Of a stretch of DNA of 6,944 nucleotides, positions 1 through 6,431 are shown one piece after another. The first letter of the stretch is position 1, and each line of letters opens with the position of its first letter. A model generated the notes under the pieces. It worked only from the letters and a program-made list of their open reading frames with translations, searched no databases and was not told the DNA's origin. The stretch is from Acidobacteriota bacterium (GTDB taxonomy: Bacteria > Acidobacteriota > Terriglobia > Terriglobales > Acidobacteriaceae), in the NCBI GenBank assembly GCA_021810175.1, contig JAJZJJ010000154.1:1-6944 (forward strand), written 5' to 3'. A program made the position numbers and the translations under genes.

Positions 1-1149
1 GACTACCTGAATCACTTGTCGTACACGTATTTCCGGCTGAAGCTGAAGATGCGAATCAACAAGGCAGAATTCCACGCGCAGGCGGTGCCGGAAACCGAAG
101 CGGATGCGATCCGCGCAGGCATCCTTGTGGACAACCGCCGGATGGACGCGGCGCGAGCCCTGCTGAAGTCCGTATTGAAGCGGGATCCCAACAGCGCGAT
201 CGGCAACCGGATGATGGGCTACCTGGAAATGAATGCCGGCCACCTGCGAGCCGCGGAGAATTGGTATGCCGGAGCGCAGCAACTGGATCCGGGAAGCTAC
301 GAGGCCAACTACCGGTTTGCCGAATGTGCGATGCGCAACGGGGACGAAATCGAGGACGCCAGAGTGGAAGCCAGCCTGCGGAAAGCGATTGCGCTGAATC
401 CACAATTTGCACCGGCGTATGACTTGCTGGCGCAGTTTTACAACGTGCACCAGGAGCACGAGCACGAGGCGCACATGCTGGAAGCGCAGGCGATCTCCCT
501 GGAGCCGGAGAATGTGCAGTTCCGGTTGAATGCAGCCGTGGGGCTGGCAAACCAGCAGGACTATGCGAACGCACTGATGGTGCTTGATGCGGCGCGGCAC
601 GTGGCGAGAAACCATGCTGCCATGGCGATGATTGAAGAAGAAGCGCAGCGGATCCACATGGCGCAGGCGATTGTGGCGCGCGAAAAAGAAGAGCAGCAAG
701 CCGCGATGAGGGCCCAGCGTCCCACGTATTCGCCGGAGACGGCGCCGGGGCCGGTTGGGTCGACTCATAGTCGATTCCAGACGCAGCGGATTCAGGCCGC
801 GGTCACCACGAAGGATGGATCGGGACCGGTGGTGAACCTGGGCCAGAAAGTGCCGGATTATCCGAGCGGGCCGCCGAGTGGACCAGAGCATGTGGCAACA
901 GGCGTGGTGAAAGAGTCGACCTGCTACAGTCCGACGATGCTGGTGCTGACGCTCGACGTTGGCGGAAAGAGCCTGACACTGTACCGGCGTAACTACGTCG
1001 ACGTAAGGTTTTCGGCGATTGGATTGGAGATCCGGGGCGAGTTGCATCCGTGCACGGACCTGGTGGGCAAACACGCGCGGATTACGTATGCGGCGGTGAA
1101 CAACTCCGCGGCTGCGGGCCAGATTCTTACACTACAGCTGAGCAAGTAG
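1..1149 (+). CDS. TPR-repeat protein with small C-terminal beta domain (5' end outside window)
   Basis: The reading frame is open to the left edge (it begins DYLNHLSYTYFRLK), so the gene very probably starts upstream. A TTG at 16 is possible but has no ribosome binding site in view. Counting from base 1 there are 382 residues. Residues about 31-205 form helical TPR-like pairs with typical spacing, for example DAARALLKSVLKRDPNS and RKAIALNPQFAPAYDLLAQ. A charged Ala/Glu/Gln helix follows (about 205-240), then a Pro/Gly-rich linker (about 240-290). The last 90 residues are a compact, strand-rich domain with two cysteines (C308 and C351, the latter in HPCTDLVGK). From memory, acidobacterial proteins share this TPR plus Cys domain order, some with an N-terminal DUF1570 peptidase-like region; that region would lie outside the window and is only inferred. 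TPRs usually mediate protein contacts. The substrate, partner and cellular location are unknown. Confidence 0.8.
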   Translation, partial: DYLNHLSYTYFRLKLKMRINKAEFHAQAVPETEADAIRAGILVDNRRMDAARALLKSVLKRDPNSAIGNRMMGYLEMNAGHLRAAENWYAGAQQLDPGSYEANYRFAECAMRNGDEIEDARVEASLRKAIALNPQFAPAYDLLAQFYNVHQEHEHEAHMLEAQAISLEPENVQFRLNAAVGLANQQDYANALMVLDAARHVARNHAAMAMIEEEAQRIHMAQAIVAREKEEQQAAMRAQRPTYSPETAPGPVGSTHSRFQTQRIQAAVTTKDGSGPVVNLGQKVPDYPSGPPSGPEHVATGVVKESTCYSPTMLVLTLDVGGKSLTLYRRNYVDVRFSAIGLEIRGELHPCTDLVGKHARITYAAVNNSAAAGQILTLQLSK

Positions 1150-1283
1150 CGGCAAGGAATAGATAGCTGCCATCACCCGCTGCAAGTTGCCTTGTAATGA
1201 GTCTTTTACACGGTTTGTGATATTCCCGGGAGCAGCGGGATAACCGATCTGGTATGGGGTGTCACTTGTGAGTCCCTGCCCCT

Positions 1284-1313
1284 TTGCCAGTCGTTGTGCT
1301 TTGGCGTTAGTTT
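1284..1313 (+). promoter_or_regulatory. Weak sigma70-like promoter candidate for hppD
   Basis: The 231-bp gap before hppD contains TTGCCA (1284-1289) and TAGTTT (1308-1313), 18 bp apart. An overlapping TATAGG (1313-1318) could be an alternative -10 with no well-placed -35. Another weak pair further upstream is TTGTAA (1192-1197) and TGTGAT (1216-1221). A promoter is expected in this gap because hppD is preceded by a long non-coding stretch, but none of these matches is strong enough to decide between them. Confidence 0.22.
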
Positions 1314-1340
1314 ATAGGGTCGCAATGGGATTTCGGCCGA

Positions 1341-1358
1341 TAGCGAACCCGTAGCGAA
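1341..1358 (+). repeat. Short direct repeat upstream of hppD (TAGCGAA x2)
   Basis: TAGCGAA occurs at 1341-1347 and again at 1352-1358, a period of 11 bp, or about one helical turn. The 8-bp palindrome TCGGCCGA (1333-1340) lies immediately to the left. Both sit 23 to 48 bases before the hppD start. Same-face repeats near a promoter can be a regulator site, but 7-bp repeats also arise by chance, so any operator role is a guess. Confidence 0.3.
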
Positions 1359-1380
1359 AAATCTGTGGAGTGTAGAAGTT

Positions 1381-2520
1381 ATGTCAACCCTTGTTCACCC
1401 GGAAGTGCAAACCCAAAAGGATTATCTGCCGCTGAACGGCACCGACCACGTGGAGTTCTACGTCGGCAACGCGCGCCAGGCCGCATTTTTTTACCGCATG
1501 GCCTTCGGCTTCAGCCTCGTGGCCTACGCCGGGCCGGAGACGGGCGTGCGGGATCGCGCCTCGTATGTGCTCCAGCAGGGAAAGATTCGGTTTGTGCTGA
1601 CAACCCCGCTACGTCCGGACGGAGAAATTGCAGCCCACGTGCACCTGCACGGCGACGGCGTGCGCGACATCGCGCTTTGGGTGGACGATGCGCGCCAGGC
1701 GTGGAAAGAGACGACCAGACGCGGCGCGAGGAGCATTCGCGAGCCGATGGAATTGAAGGATGAGTCCGGCGTGGTGAAGCTGGCCTCGATTGCGACCTAC
1801 GGTGATACGATTCACACCTTTGTGGAGCGCGACAACTACAACGGCGCCTTCATGCCGGGTTATCGCCCCGAGGTGGGCGCGAATGGCGGGGTGGATCCGC
1901 TGGCGCGGCCCGTGGGCCTGAAGTACGTGGACCACATGGTCGGCAACGTGGGCTGGAACGAGATGAACCGCTGGGTGGATTACTACGCGGATATTCTTGG
2001 CTTCTCTCTCTACCAGCACTTTGACGATAAGGATATTTCGACGGAGTATTCGGCACTGATGTCGAAGGTGATGGCGAACGGGAACGGGCGCGTGAAGTTC
2101 CCGATCAACGAGCCGGCCGAGGGGCGCAAGAAATCGCAGGTGGAAGAGTACCTGGAGTTTTACCACGGACCGGGTGTGCAGCACGTGGCCATGGCCACGG
2201 ACGACATTCTGGACACGGTGACGAAGCTTCAGGAACAGGGCGTGCCCTTTCTGAAGATTCCGCACAGCTACTACACGGAACTGGAAGGCCGCGTGGGCAA
2301 GATTGACGAGCCGATCGATGAACTGGAGAAGCTGGGCATCCTGGTGGACCGCGACGATGAAGGCTACATGCTGCAGATCTTTACCAAGCCGGTGGAAGAC
2401 AGGCCAACGCTGTTCTACGAGATCATCCAGCGCAAAGGGAGCCGGAGCTTCGGCAAGGGCAACTTCAAGGCGCTCTTCGAAGCCATTGAGCGCGAGCAGG
2501 AGCTGAGAGGAAATCTGTAG
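1381..2520 (+). CDS. hppD: 4-hydroxyphenylpyruvate dioxygenase
   Basis: This Fe(II) enzyme converts 4-hydroxyphenylpyruvate and O2 to homogentisate and CO2, a step in cytosolic tyrosine breakdown. The 379 residues match the normal bacterial length of about 350-380. Two vicinal-oxygen-chelate domains are visible: the N-terminal half opens with NGTDHVEFYVGNARQAAFFY, and the C-terminal catalytic half begins near KYVDHMVGNV. The three iron ligands are present: H185 (VDHMVGN), H268 (GVQHVAMAT) and E347 (FYEIIQRKG). The C-terminal helix that gates the active site is present as GNFKALFEAIEREQ. The ATG at 1381 has GGAG at 1367-1370, 10 bases away, a rather long but workable spacing. The gene stands alone here: no homogentisate dioxygenase or fumarylacetoacetase is in the window. 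A strong hairpin follows the stop. The related hydroxymandelate synthase shares the fold, but the length and C-terminal helix favour HPPD. Confidence 0.96.
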   Translation: MSTLVHPEVQTQKDYLPLNGTDHVEFYVGNARQAAFFYRMAFGFSLVAYAGPETGVRDRASYVLQQGKIRFVLTTPLRPDGEIAAHVHLHGDGVRDIALWVDDARQAWKETTRRGARSIREPMELKDESGVVKLASIATYGDTIHTFVERDNYNGAFMPGYRPEVGANGGVDPLARPVGLKYVDHMVGNVGWNEMNRWVDYYADILGFSLYQHFDDKDISTEYSALMSKVMANGNGRVKFPINEPAEGRKKSQVEEYLEFYHGPGVQHVAMATDDILDTVTKLQEQGVPFLKIPHSYYTELEGRVGKIDEPIDELEKLGILVDRDDEGYMLQIFTKPVEDRPTLFYEIIQRKGSRSFGKGNFKALFEAIEREQELRGNL

Positions 2521-2548
2521 GACTGTTCTTGTTCCCACACAAATGATG

Positions 2549-2580
2549 TAAGAAGCCGCTCCGGATGGAGCGGCTTCTTA
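2549..2580. terminator. Perfect 14-bp hairpin between convergent hppD and HAD gene
   Basis: Arms at 2549-2562 (TAAGAAGCCGCTCC) and 2567-2580 pair perfectly around a GGAT loop. The hairpin starts 28 bases after the hppD stop and lies 17 bases beyond the stop of the minus-strand gene at 2598. The GC-rich core is flanked by A/T pairs, so either transcript ends its stem in CUUCUUA. There is no long T-run outside the stem. The symmetry and position fit a bidirectional terminator. Confidence 0.85.
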
Positions 2581-2597
2581 CTGCGTGGATGGCGAAT

Positions 2598-3293
2598 CTA
2601 GTTTGCCACGGCGACGGCGGTTTCGCGGTCGACGGGTGTAAATTCGAGTTCGATGAGGCCGTCGTGGATTTGCAGCGAGACATCTTGGAGGGAATTCACG
2701 ATCCAGTCAGCGGCAGCCAAGCTTTCGATGGGATAGGAAAAGAGCGTGGCGAGGACTTTGCATCCGGCAGCATGGCCAGCCTGGACGCCGGCAGCTGAGT
2801 CTTCAATGACGAGGCAGTCGGCGGGCGCGAGGCCGAGGAGTTCCGCGCCCTTGAGGTAAGGCTCGGGATGGGGTTTGCCGTTCTGGACGAGTTCGGCAGT
2901 AATGAAGCGCTCGGGCACGGGGATACCGCCGTTTTCGAGACGGACACGGGCGAGGCGCTCGGTGGCCGAAGTGACGACGGTCCAACGCCTGGAGGCATTG
3001 GCGCCAGCATGGAGTTTTGCGAGGAATTCGGGGACGCCTGCGAGGATTTCGAGGTCTTCGTTGTCTTCAACCTCGAGGTCTTCAATGCGTTGGAGACCAG
3101 CCATGGCGTCGATGTCAGGACGCAGAAAGCGGACCGTATCCAGGGCGCGACGACCATGCGCCAGGCGGACAGCGAGTTCGGGATCAACATCGTATTCGAT
3201 AGCCCAGCGCCGCCAGCTGCGCTCGACGGAGCCGAGGGAGCTGACGAGCACGCCGTCCATGTCAAAAAGAATGCCGCGGGTTTGAATCTTCAC
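2598..3293 (-). CDS. HAD-superfamily phosphatase (subfamily IA, YfbT/HxpA-like)
   Basis: Soluble Mg2+-dependent phosphatase, probably acting on a small phosphorylated sugar or polyol. All HAD motifs are present in 231 residues: I, FDMDGVLV (nucleophile D11, acid/base D13); II, VVTSAT (T108); III, K140 in NGKPHPEPY; IV, VIEDSAAGV (E164, D165). The helical cap (about 17-90), with SVERSWRRWA and AHGRRALDTVR, resembles E. coli YfbT/HxpA and the 2-deoxyglucose-6-phosphate and glycerol-3-phosphate phosphatases. The exact substrate cannot be read from sequence; beta-phosphoglucomutase and phosphoglycolate phosphatase are the less likely relatives. The start is GTG at 3293: an in-frame TGA lies two codons upstream, and the first internal ATG (residue 12) falls inside motif I. 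No Shine-Dalgarno sequence precedes it. The gene diverges from the hydrolase at 3384 across 90 bp and converges on hppD. Confidence 0.9.
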   Translation of the reverse strand: MKIQTRGILFDMDGVLVSSLGSVERSWRRWAIEYDVDPELAVRLAHGRRALDTVRFLRPDIDAMAGLQRIEDLEVEDNEDLEILAGVPEFLAKLHAGANASRRWTVVTSATERLARVRLENGGIPVPERFITAELVQNGKPHPEPYLKGAELLGLAPADCLVIEDSAAGVQAGHAAGCKVLATLFSYPIESLAAADWIVNSLQDVSLQIHDGLIELEFTPVDRETAVAVAN

Positions 3294-3383
3294 CTTTCAA
3301 GGGTAGCAGTTTTGACATGCCGCGATGGCGCGCCAGCCCGGCTGGTGTACGGTGGTTGAATCGAGATTCGCGCGGAGGAAACG

Positions 3384-4397
3384 ATGCATCGATGGACCAG
3401 GCTGTGGGCGGTGGCGGTGATTTTCGCGGGGACGGCTCTGCTGGCTACAGGGACGCCGCTGCGCGCGCAGGACGACTCTTCGCTGCAGGCAACGGTGGAC
3501 GCCATCGCGGCGGCGCATCACGGCAAGGTAGCGCTGTTTGCCGAGGACCTGAAGACCGGGCAAACGGTGGCGCTCGACGCGAACACGCCGGTGCCGACCG
3601 CATCGGTGATCAAGCTGACGATTCTGTACGAGGCGCTGGAGCAGATTCGCGAGGGCGAAACAAGCCTTGAGGCGCCGGTGATGCTGACAAAGGCGAACCA
3701 GGTGCCGGGCTCGGGCGTGCTGCAATTTTTTGACACACCGCAGACGCTGACTCTGAAAGATGCGCTGTCGATGATGATCATCCAGAGCGACAACACCGCG
3801 ACGAACGTAGCGATTGACAAGCTGGGGCTCCAGAAGATCAATGCGCGGATTCGTGAGCTCGGGCTGAAGCACACGCACCTGTTTCGGAAAGTCTTTATGC
3901 CTTCGCCGGAGCCGGAAACCCTAGAAGCAAAGAAGTTTGGACTGGGCGAGACAACGCCGCGCGAGATGGCAGAAGTGATGCGGAAACTGGTGACCTGCCA
4001 ATTGGCGACACCGGGACATCCATCTGCTGCGGGCGATGCGGCGTTATGTAACTTTGCGCTGCACATTCTGGCCAGCCAGTCGGATCGGGATGGAATTCCG
4101 CGCTACCTGGAGGCGCTGGACACGGGGACGACGAACTCGGACATCGCCAACAAAACGGGCGCGGAGAACGCAGTGCGGAATGACGTGGCCGCCATATCGA
4201 CAAAGAATGGAATTGTGATTCTCTCGTTCTTCACTTACGACAACGAGGACCAGAGCTGGACAGCGGATAACGAGAGTTACATCACGATGGCGAGGTTGGC
4301 CAAGGCGATTGTGGATGCATGGTCGCCGCAGGGACTGGAGAACTGGACCGGGTTGAGCGAGCGGGAGAAGTATGGGAAGGTCGAGGCAGGAAAATAA
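3384..4397 (+). CDS. Secreted class A beta-lactamase-like serine hydrolase
   Basis: Predicted exported serine hydrolase of the beta-lactamase/transpeptidase fold (337 residues). A signal peptide covers residues 1-28: positive MHRWTR, a hydrophobic stretch, then a likely signal peptidase I site after PLRA. The class A motifs appear in order: SxxK at S74-V-I-K77 (nucleophile and general base), SDN at 135-137 within IIQSDNTATN, and KTG at 257-259 (NKTGAENAVRND). The omega-loop region reads SPEPETLEA (residues 174-182). E176 is placed like Glu166 of TEM, but the position of Asn170 appears to be Leu180, so efficient beta-lactam turnover is uncertain. Two cysteines, C205 and C222, could form a disulfide after export. 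The ATG at 3384 is set by GGAGG at 3374-3378, five bases upstream. The product may be a true beta-lactamase or a penicillin-binding, cell-wall-related hydrolase of the Beta-lactamase2 type. Confidence 0.88.
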   Translation: MHRWTRLWAVAVIFAGTALLATGTPLRAQDDSSLQATVDAIAAAHHGKVALFAEDLKTGQTVALDANTPVPTASVIKLTILYEALEQIREGETSLEAPVMLTKANQVPGSGVLQFFDTPQTLTLKDALSMMIIQSDNTATNVAIDKLGLQKINARIRELGLKHTHLFRKVFMPSPEPETLEAKKFGLGETTPREMAEVMRKLVTCQLATPGHPSAAGDAALCNFALHILASQSDRDGIPRYLEALDTGTTNSDIANKTGAENAVRNDVAAISTKNGIVILSFFTYDNEDQSWTADNESYITMARLAKAIVDAWSPQGLENWTGLSEREKYGKVEAGK

Positions 4398-4398
4398 A

Positions 4399-4434
4399 CA
4401 TCCCCGGCTGCGCATGCGCGTCGGGCCGGGGATG
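4399..4434 (-). terminator. Intrinsic terminator of the aminotransferase gene
   Basis: CATCCCCGGC (4399-4408) pairs perfectly with 4425-4434 around a 16-base loop that contains the 10-bp palindrome GCGCATGCGC (4410-4419). Read on the minus strand, the hairpin is followed directly by TTTATTTT, the usual U-tract, so it should end transcription arriving from the gene at 4500-5690. That T-tract is the complement of the last codons and stop of the plus-strand hydrolase. On the plus strand there is no T-run after the hairpin, so termination in that direction is less certain. Confidence 0.82.
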
Positions 4435-4499
4435 ATGGGCGAATCAAAATTGCGTTCAGCGAGCCGCGATTTGGGTCCTCGCGTTTGCCGCCTATGGTG

Positions 4500-5690
4500 T
4501 TACAACTTCGCGAAGAAGTTCTTCATGCGGGTGACGCCTTCCTCGACATCCTCGTGGGAGATGGCGTAGGTGAGGCGGATGTGCTCGTTGGTACCGAAGG
4601 CTTCGCCGGGAACGGTGACGACGTGCGCCTCATGAAGCAGGCGCGAGGCGAGTTCCATCGCGGTTTGTGCGCCGGGGCGGCCCAGGTAGGCGCTGACGTT
4701 GGGATAGACGTAGAACGCGCCCTCGGGTTTGGTGCAGGTGACTCCGGGAATCTCCGCCAGGCGCCCAAGGATGCGGTCACGCAGGCGGATGTAGTCGGCG
4801 CGCATCTCGGTGACGCACTCCTGCGGGCCGGCGACGGCGGCGAGAGAGGCCTTCTGCACGAACGACGCGGTGGACGAAGTGGACTGGCTTTGCAGCTTGC
4901 TCATGGCCGAGATAACGGTCTTGGACCCGAGCGCGTATCCGGCGCGCCAGCCGGTCATGGCGTAGGTCTTGGACAGCGAGCCGAGAACGACGATGTGTTC
5001 CTTGGCCTCAGTGAACGAAGCGCCGCTGATGAGGGCTCCGGTGTAATTCAGGTAGATGTAGCACTCGTCGAGGAGCACGAAGATGTTGCGCTCGTGCGCG
5101 AGGCGGACGATGCGTTCGAGATCTGCCGCGGAGACGACGGAGCCGGCCGGGTTGGACGGCGAGTTGAGGATGATGGCCTTGGTGCGCGGCGTGATGGCCG
5201 CCTCGATGGCGTCAGCCGTGATGCGGAAATTTTCCTTTTCGTCTGTGGGCAGGTAGACGACCTTGCCGCCGGCGTACTGGATGATGTCCTTGAAGGAAAC
5301 CCAGTAGGGCACGGGCAGGATGACTTCATCGCCGTGGTCGACGAGCACCTGGATGGCGTTGAAGAGCGCAAGCTTGCCGCCGGTCGTGAAGACGCACTCG
5401 TCGGGCGCATAGTCGGTGGCGAAGTCGGCGGCGTGACGCTCCACGATCGCCTTGCGCAGCTCGGGAATCCCCGAGACGACGGTATAGCGGGTGAAGTTGT
5501 CCTGGATGGCCTGGATGGCAGCATCCTTGATGTGCTGGGGGGTGGAAAAATGGGGCTCGCCGGCGCCAAAGTTGACGAGCTTGTGGCCCTGGGCGCGCAG
5601 CTTGGCTGCCTCGGCGGTGACCGCCATGGTGGCGGAAACCTCGATGCGGCCGATGCGGTCGGAGAGGACGCGGGTGGCAGTAGTGGACAT
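4500..5690 (-). CDS. Class I PLP-dependent aminotransferase (aspartate aminotransferase type)
   Basis: Cytosolic fold-type I aminotransferase of 396 residues, a normal length for bacterial aspartate aminotransferases of subgroup Ib. Recognisable residues are GGKLALFNA (phosphate-binding region, 104-112), W130 stacking on PLP (PVPYW), N180 in NSPSNPAG, D208 and Y211 in LLDECY, the Schiff-base K241 in GSLSKTYAMTGWRAGY with R249 binding the PLP phosphate, and R372 in HIRLTYAIS, which binds the substrate alpha-carboxylate. The expected reaction is aspartate plus 2-oxoglutarate to oxaloacetate plus glutamate; aromatic amino acids or prephenate are known alternatives in this subgroup and cannot be excluded. 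The ATG at 5690 fits the usual N-terminus (LSDRIGRIEVSATMAV). Its leader is A-rich with no Shine-Dalgarno sequence. coaD lies 137 bp upstream on the same strand, so co-transcription is possible. A terminator follows at 4399-4434. Confidence 0.93.
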   Translation of the reverse strand: MSTTATRVLSDRIGRIEVSATMAVTAEAAKLRAQGHKLVNFGAGEPHFSTPQHIKDAAIQAIQDNFTRYTVVSGIPELRKAIVERHAADFATDYAPDECVFTTGGKLALFNAIQVLVDHGDEVILPVPYWVSFKDIIQYAGGKVVYLPTDEKENFRITADAIEAAITPRTKAIILNSPSNPAGSVVSAADLERIVRLAHERNIFVLLDECYIYLNYTGALISGASFTEAKEHIVVLGSLSKTYAMTGWRAGYALGSKTVISAMSKLQSQSTSSTASFVQKASLAAVAGPQECVTEMRADYIRLRDRILGRLAEIPGVTCTKPEGAFYVYPNVSAYLGRPGAQTAMELASRLLHEAHVVTVPGEAFGTNEHIRLTYAISHEDVEEGVTRMKNFFAKL

Positions 5691-5827
5691 GGGTTTATTT
5701 TTTCAGATTTTGAAGAAACGGTGGAAAGAATCAGAGGTCCGCTGCGAGGAGAGATAAGCTCTCCCGCCGGAACAGGCCATTTTCAGGGGTTGGTTGCAAG
5801 CCTGTGAGAGACTGCGCGGGCGATTCC

Positions 5828-6316
5828 CTATATCTTGGGCATGCGCTGACGGAGGCGCTCGACAACAAACTGAGGGACGAGCCCTTCGACCGAGCCGCCC
5901 AGCTCGAAGACCTGCTTGACGAGGCGCGAACTGACAAAGGAATACTTGGCGTCAGGCATGAGGAAGATGGTTTCGAGTTCCGGAGCGAGGCGGCGGTTCA
6001 TGAGGGCCATCTGGAACTCGTATTCGTAATCGCTGATGGCACGAATGCCGCGGATGACGGCCTGGGCCTGCTGCTCGCGGGCAAAATCGACGAGGAGGCC
6101 GTCAAAGGTGGCGACGGAAACATTGCCGAAGGGGCGGACGCCCTCGGTGAGCATTTCGACGCGCTCCGAGGCAGAAAATACCGGGCTTTTGGAAGCATTC
6201 TGGAGGACGGCGACGACAAGATGATCAAAGAGCTTTGCGCCGCGCGCGATCAGGTCAAGGTGGCCGTTGGTGAGCGGGTCGAAGCTGCCGGGATAGATGG
6301 CTTTGATCGAGTGCAC
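5828..6316 (-). CDS. coaD: Phosphopantetheine adenylyltransferase
   Basis: Catalyses ATP + 4'-phosphopantetheine to dephospho-CoA + pyrophosphate, the fourth step of coenzyme A synthesis, in the cytosol and usually as a hexamer. Starting at GTG 6316 the protein has 162 residues, right in the family range of about 160. Nucleotidyltransferase motifs are YPGSFDPLTNGH (residues 8-19, with the catalytic TxGH histidine H19), K43 in NASKSP, VIRGIRAISDYEYE (88-100) and the ATP-binding YSFVSSRLVKQV (125-136). The frame stays open upstream to 6469, but that would add 51 non-conserved residues and overlap the recA stop and terminator, so the GTG placing VHSIKAIYPGSFDP at the N-terminus is preferred. No Shine-Dalgarno sequence precedes it. 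A good -10 hexamer lies only nine bases upstream, which raises the possibility of a leaderless message. Confidence 0.95.
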   Translation of the reverse strand: MHSIKAIYPGSFDPLTNGHLDLIARGAKLFDHLVVAVLQNASKSPVFSASERVEMLTEGVRPFGNVSVATFDGLLVDFAREQQAQAVIRGIRAISDYEYEFQMALMNRRLAPELETIFLMPDAKYSFVSSRLVKQVFELGGSVEGLVPQFVVERLRQRMPKI

Positions 6317-6325
6317 AGCAAGGTG

Positions 6326-6331
6326 ATTGTA
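6326..6331 (-). promoter_or_regulatory. Candidate -10 element for coaD
   Basis: On the minus strand this reads TACAAT, five of six matches to TATAAT, ending nine bases before the coaD GTG. No convincing -35 is seen 16-18 bp upstream. A promoter is needed between the recA terminator (ending at 6381) and the coaD start, and this is the best hexamer there. Transcription would begin almost at the start codon. Confidence 0.3.
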
Positions 6332-6380
6332 GCTGAGTGGAGCGGAGGATGCGGCCGTAATGTGATTCCATTCCAAACAA

Positions 6381-6405
6381 ATGGCAGGCCACTGTGGCCT
6401 GCCAT
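6381..6405 (-). terminator. Intrinsic terminator of recA
   Basis: ATGGCAGGCCAC (6381-6392) and 6394-6405 form a near-continuous inverted repeat; realistically this is an 11-bp stem with a 3-base loop. On the minus strand it is followed by TTTGTTT, a U-tract. It lies 26 bases beyond the recA stop and 64 bases before the coaD start, so it should separate the two transcription units. Confidence 0.88.
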
Positions 6406-6431
6406 GGAAACGATCGTATGCAGCCTGAGGC

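Noticed and set aside
1224..1240. TCCCG/CGGGA inverted repeat after the TPR gene
   Set aside because: A five-bp stem with a seven-base loop and no following T-run is too weak to call a terminator.
1609..2538. A 309-codon open frame on the minus strand, opposite hppD
   Set aside because: The translation is His/Val/Arg-rich with no motif and lies almost wholly under a fully conserved dioxygenase, so it is a shadow frame.
3312..3317. Perfect TTGACA -35 hexamer in the divergent gap before the beta-lactamase-like gene
   Set aside because: The sequence 16-18 bp downstream is GC-rich with no -10 resemblance, so it is not called as a promoter.
3333..3345. Palindrome CCAGCC-C-GGCTGG in the divergent gap
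   Set aside because: It is short and GC-rich with effectively a 5-bp stem. It could be an operator, but nothing supports that beyond its position.
2868..3359. A 163-codon open frame on the plus strand, opposite the HAD gene
   Set aside because: It has no domain or ribosome binding site and overlaps a gene with all four HAD motifs on the opposite strand.
5748..5764. GGAGAG/CTCTCC hairpin between coaD and the aminotransferase
   Set aside because: It has only six base pairs and no T-tract on the minus strand, so it is not a credible terminator. The 137-bp gap otherwise shows no clear promoter.
4485..5807. A 440-codon open frame on the plus strand, opposite the aminotransferase
   Set aside because: It is longer than the real gene, but its translation is a Gly/Asp/Val-rich string with no recognisable domain. 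It mirrors the GC-rich codons of an aminotransferase whose catalytic residues are all intact on the other strand.
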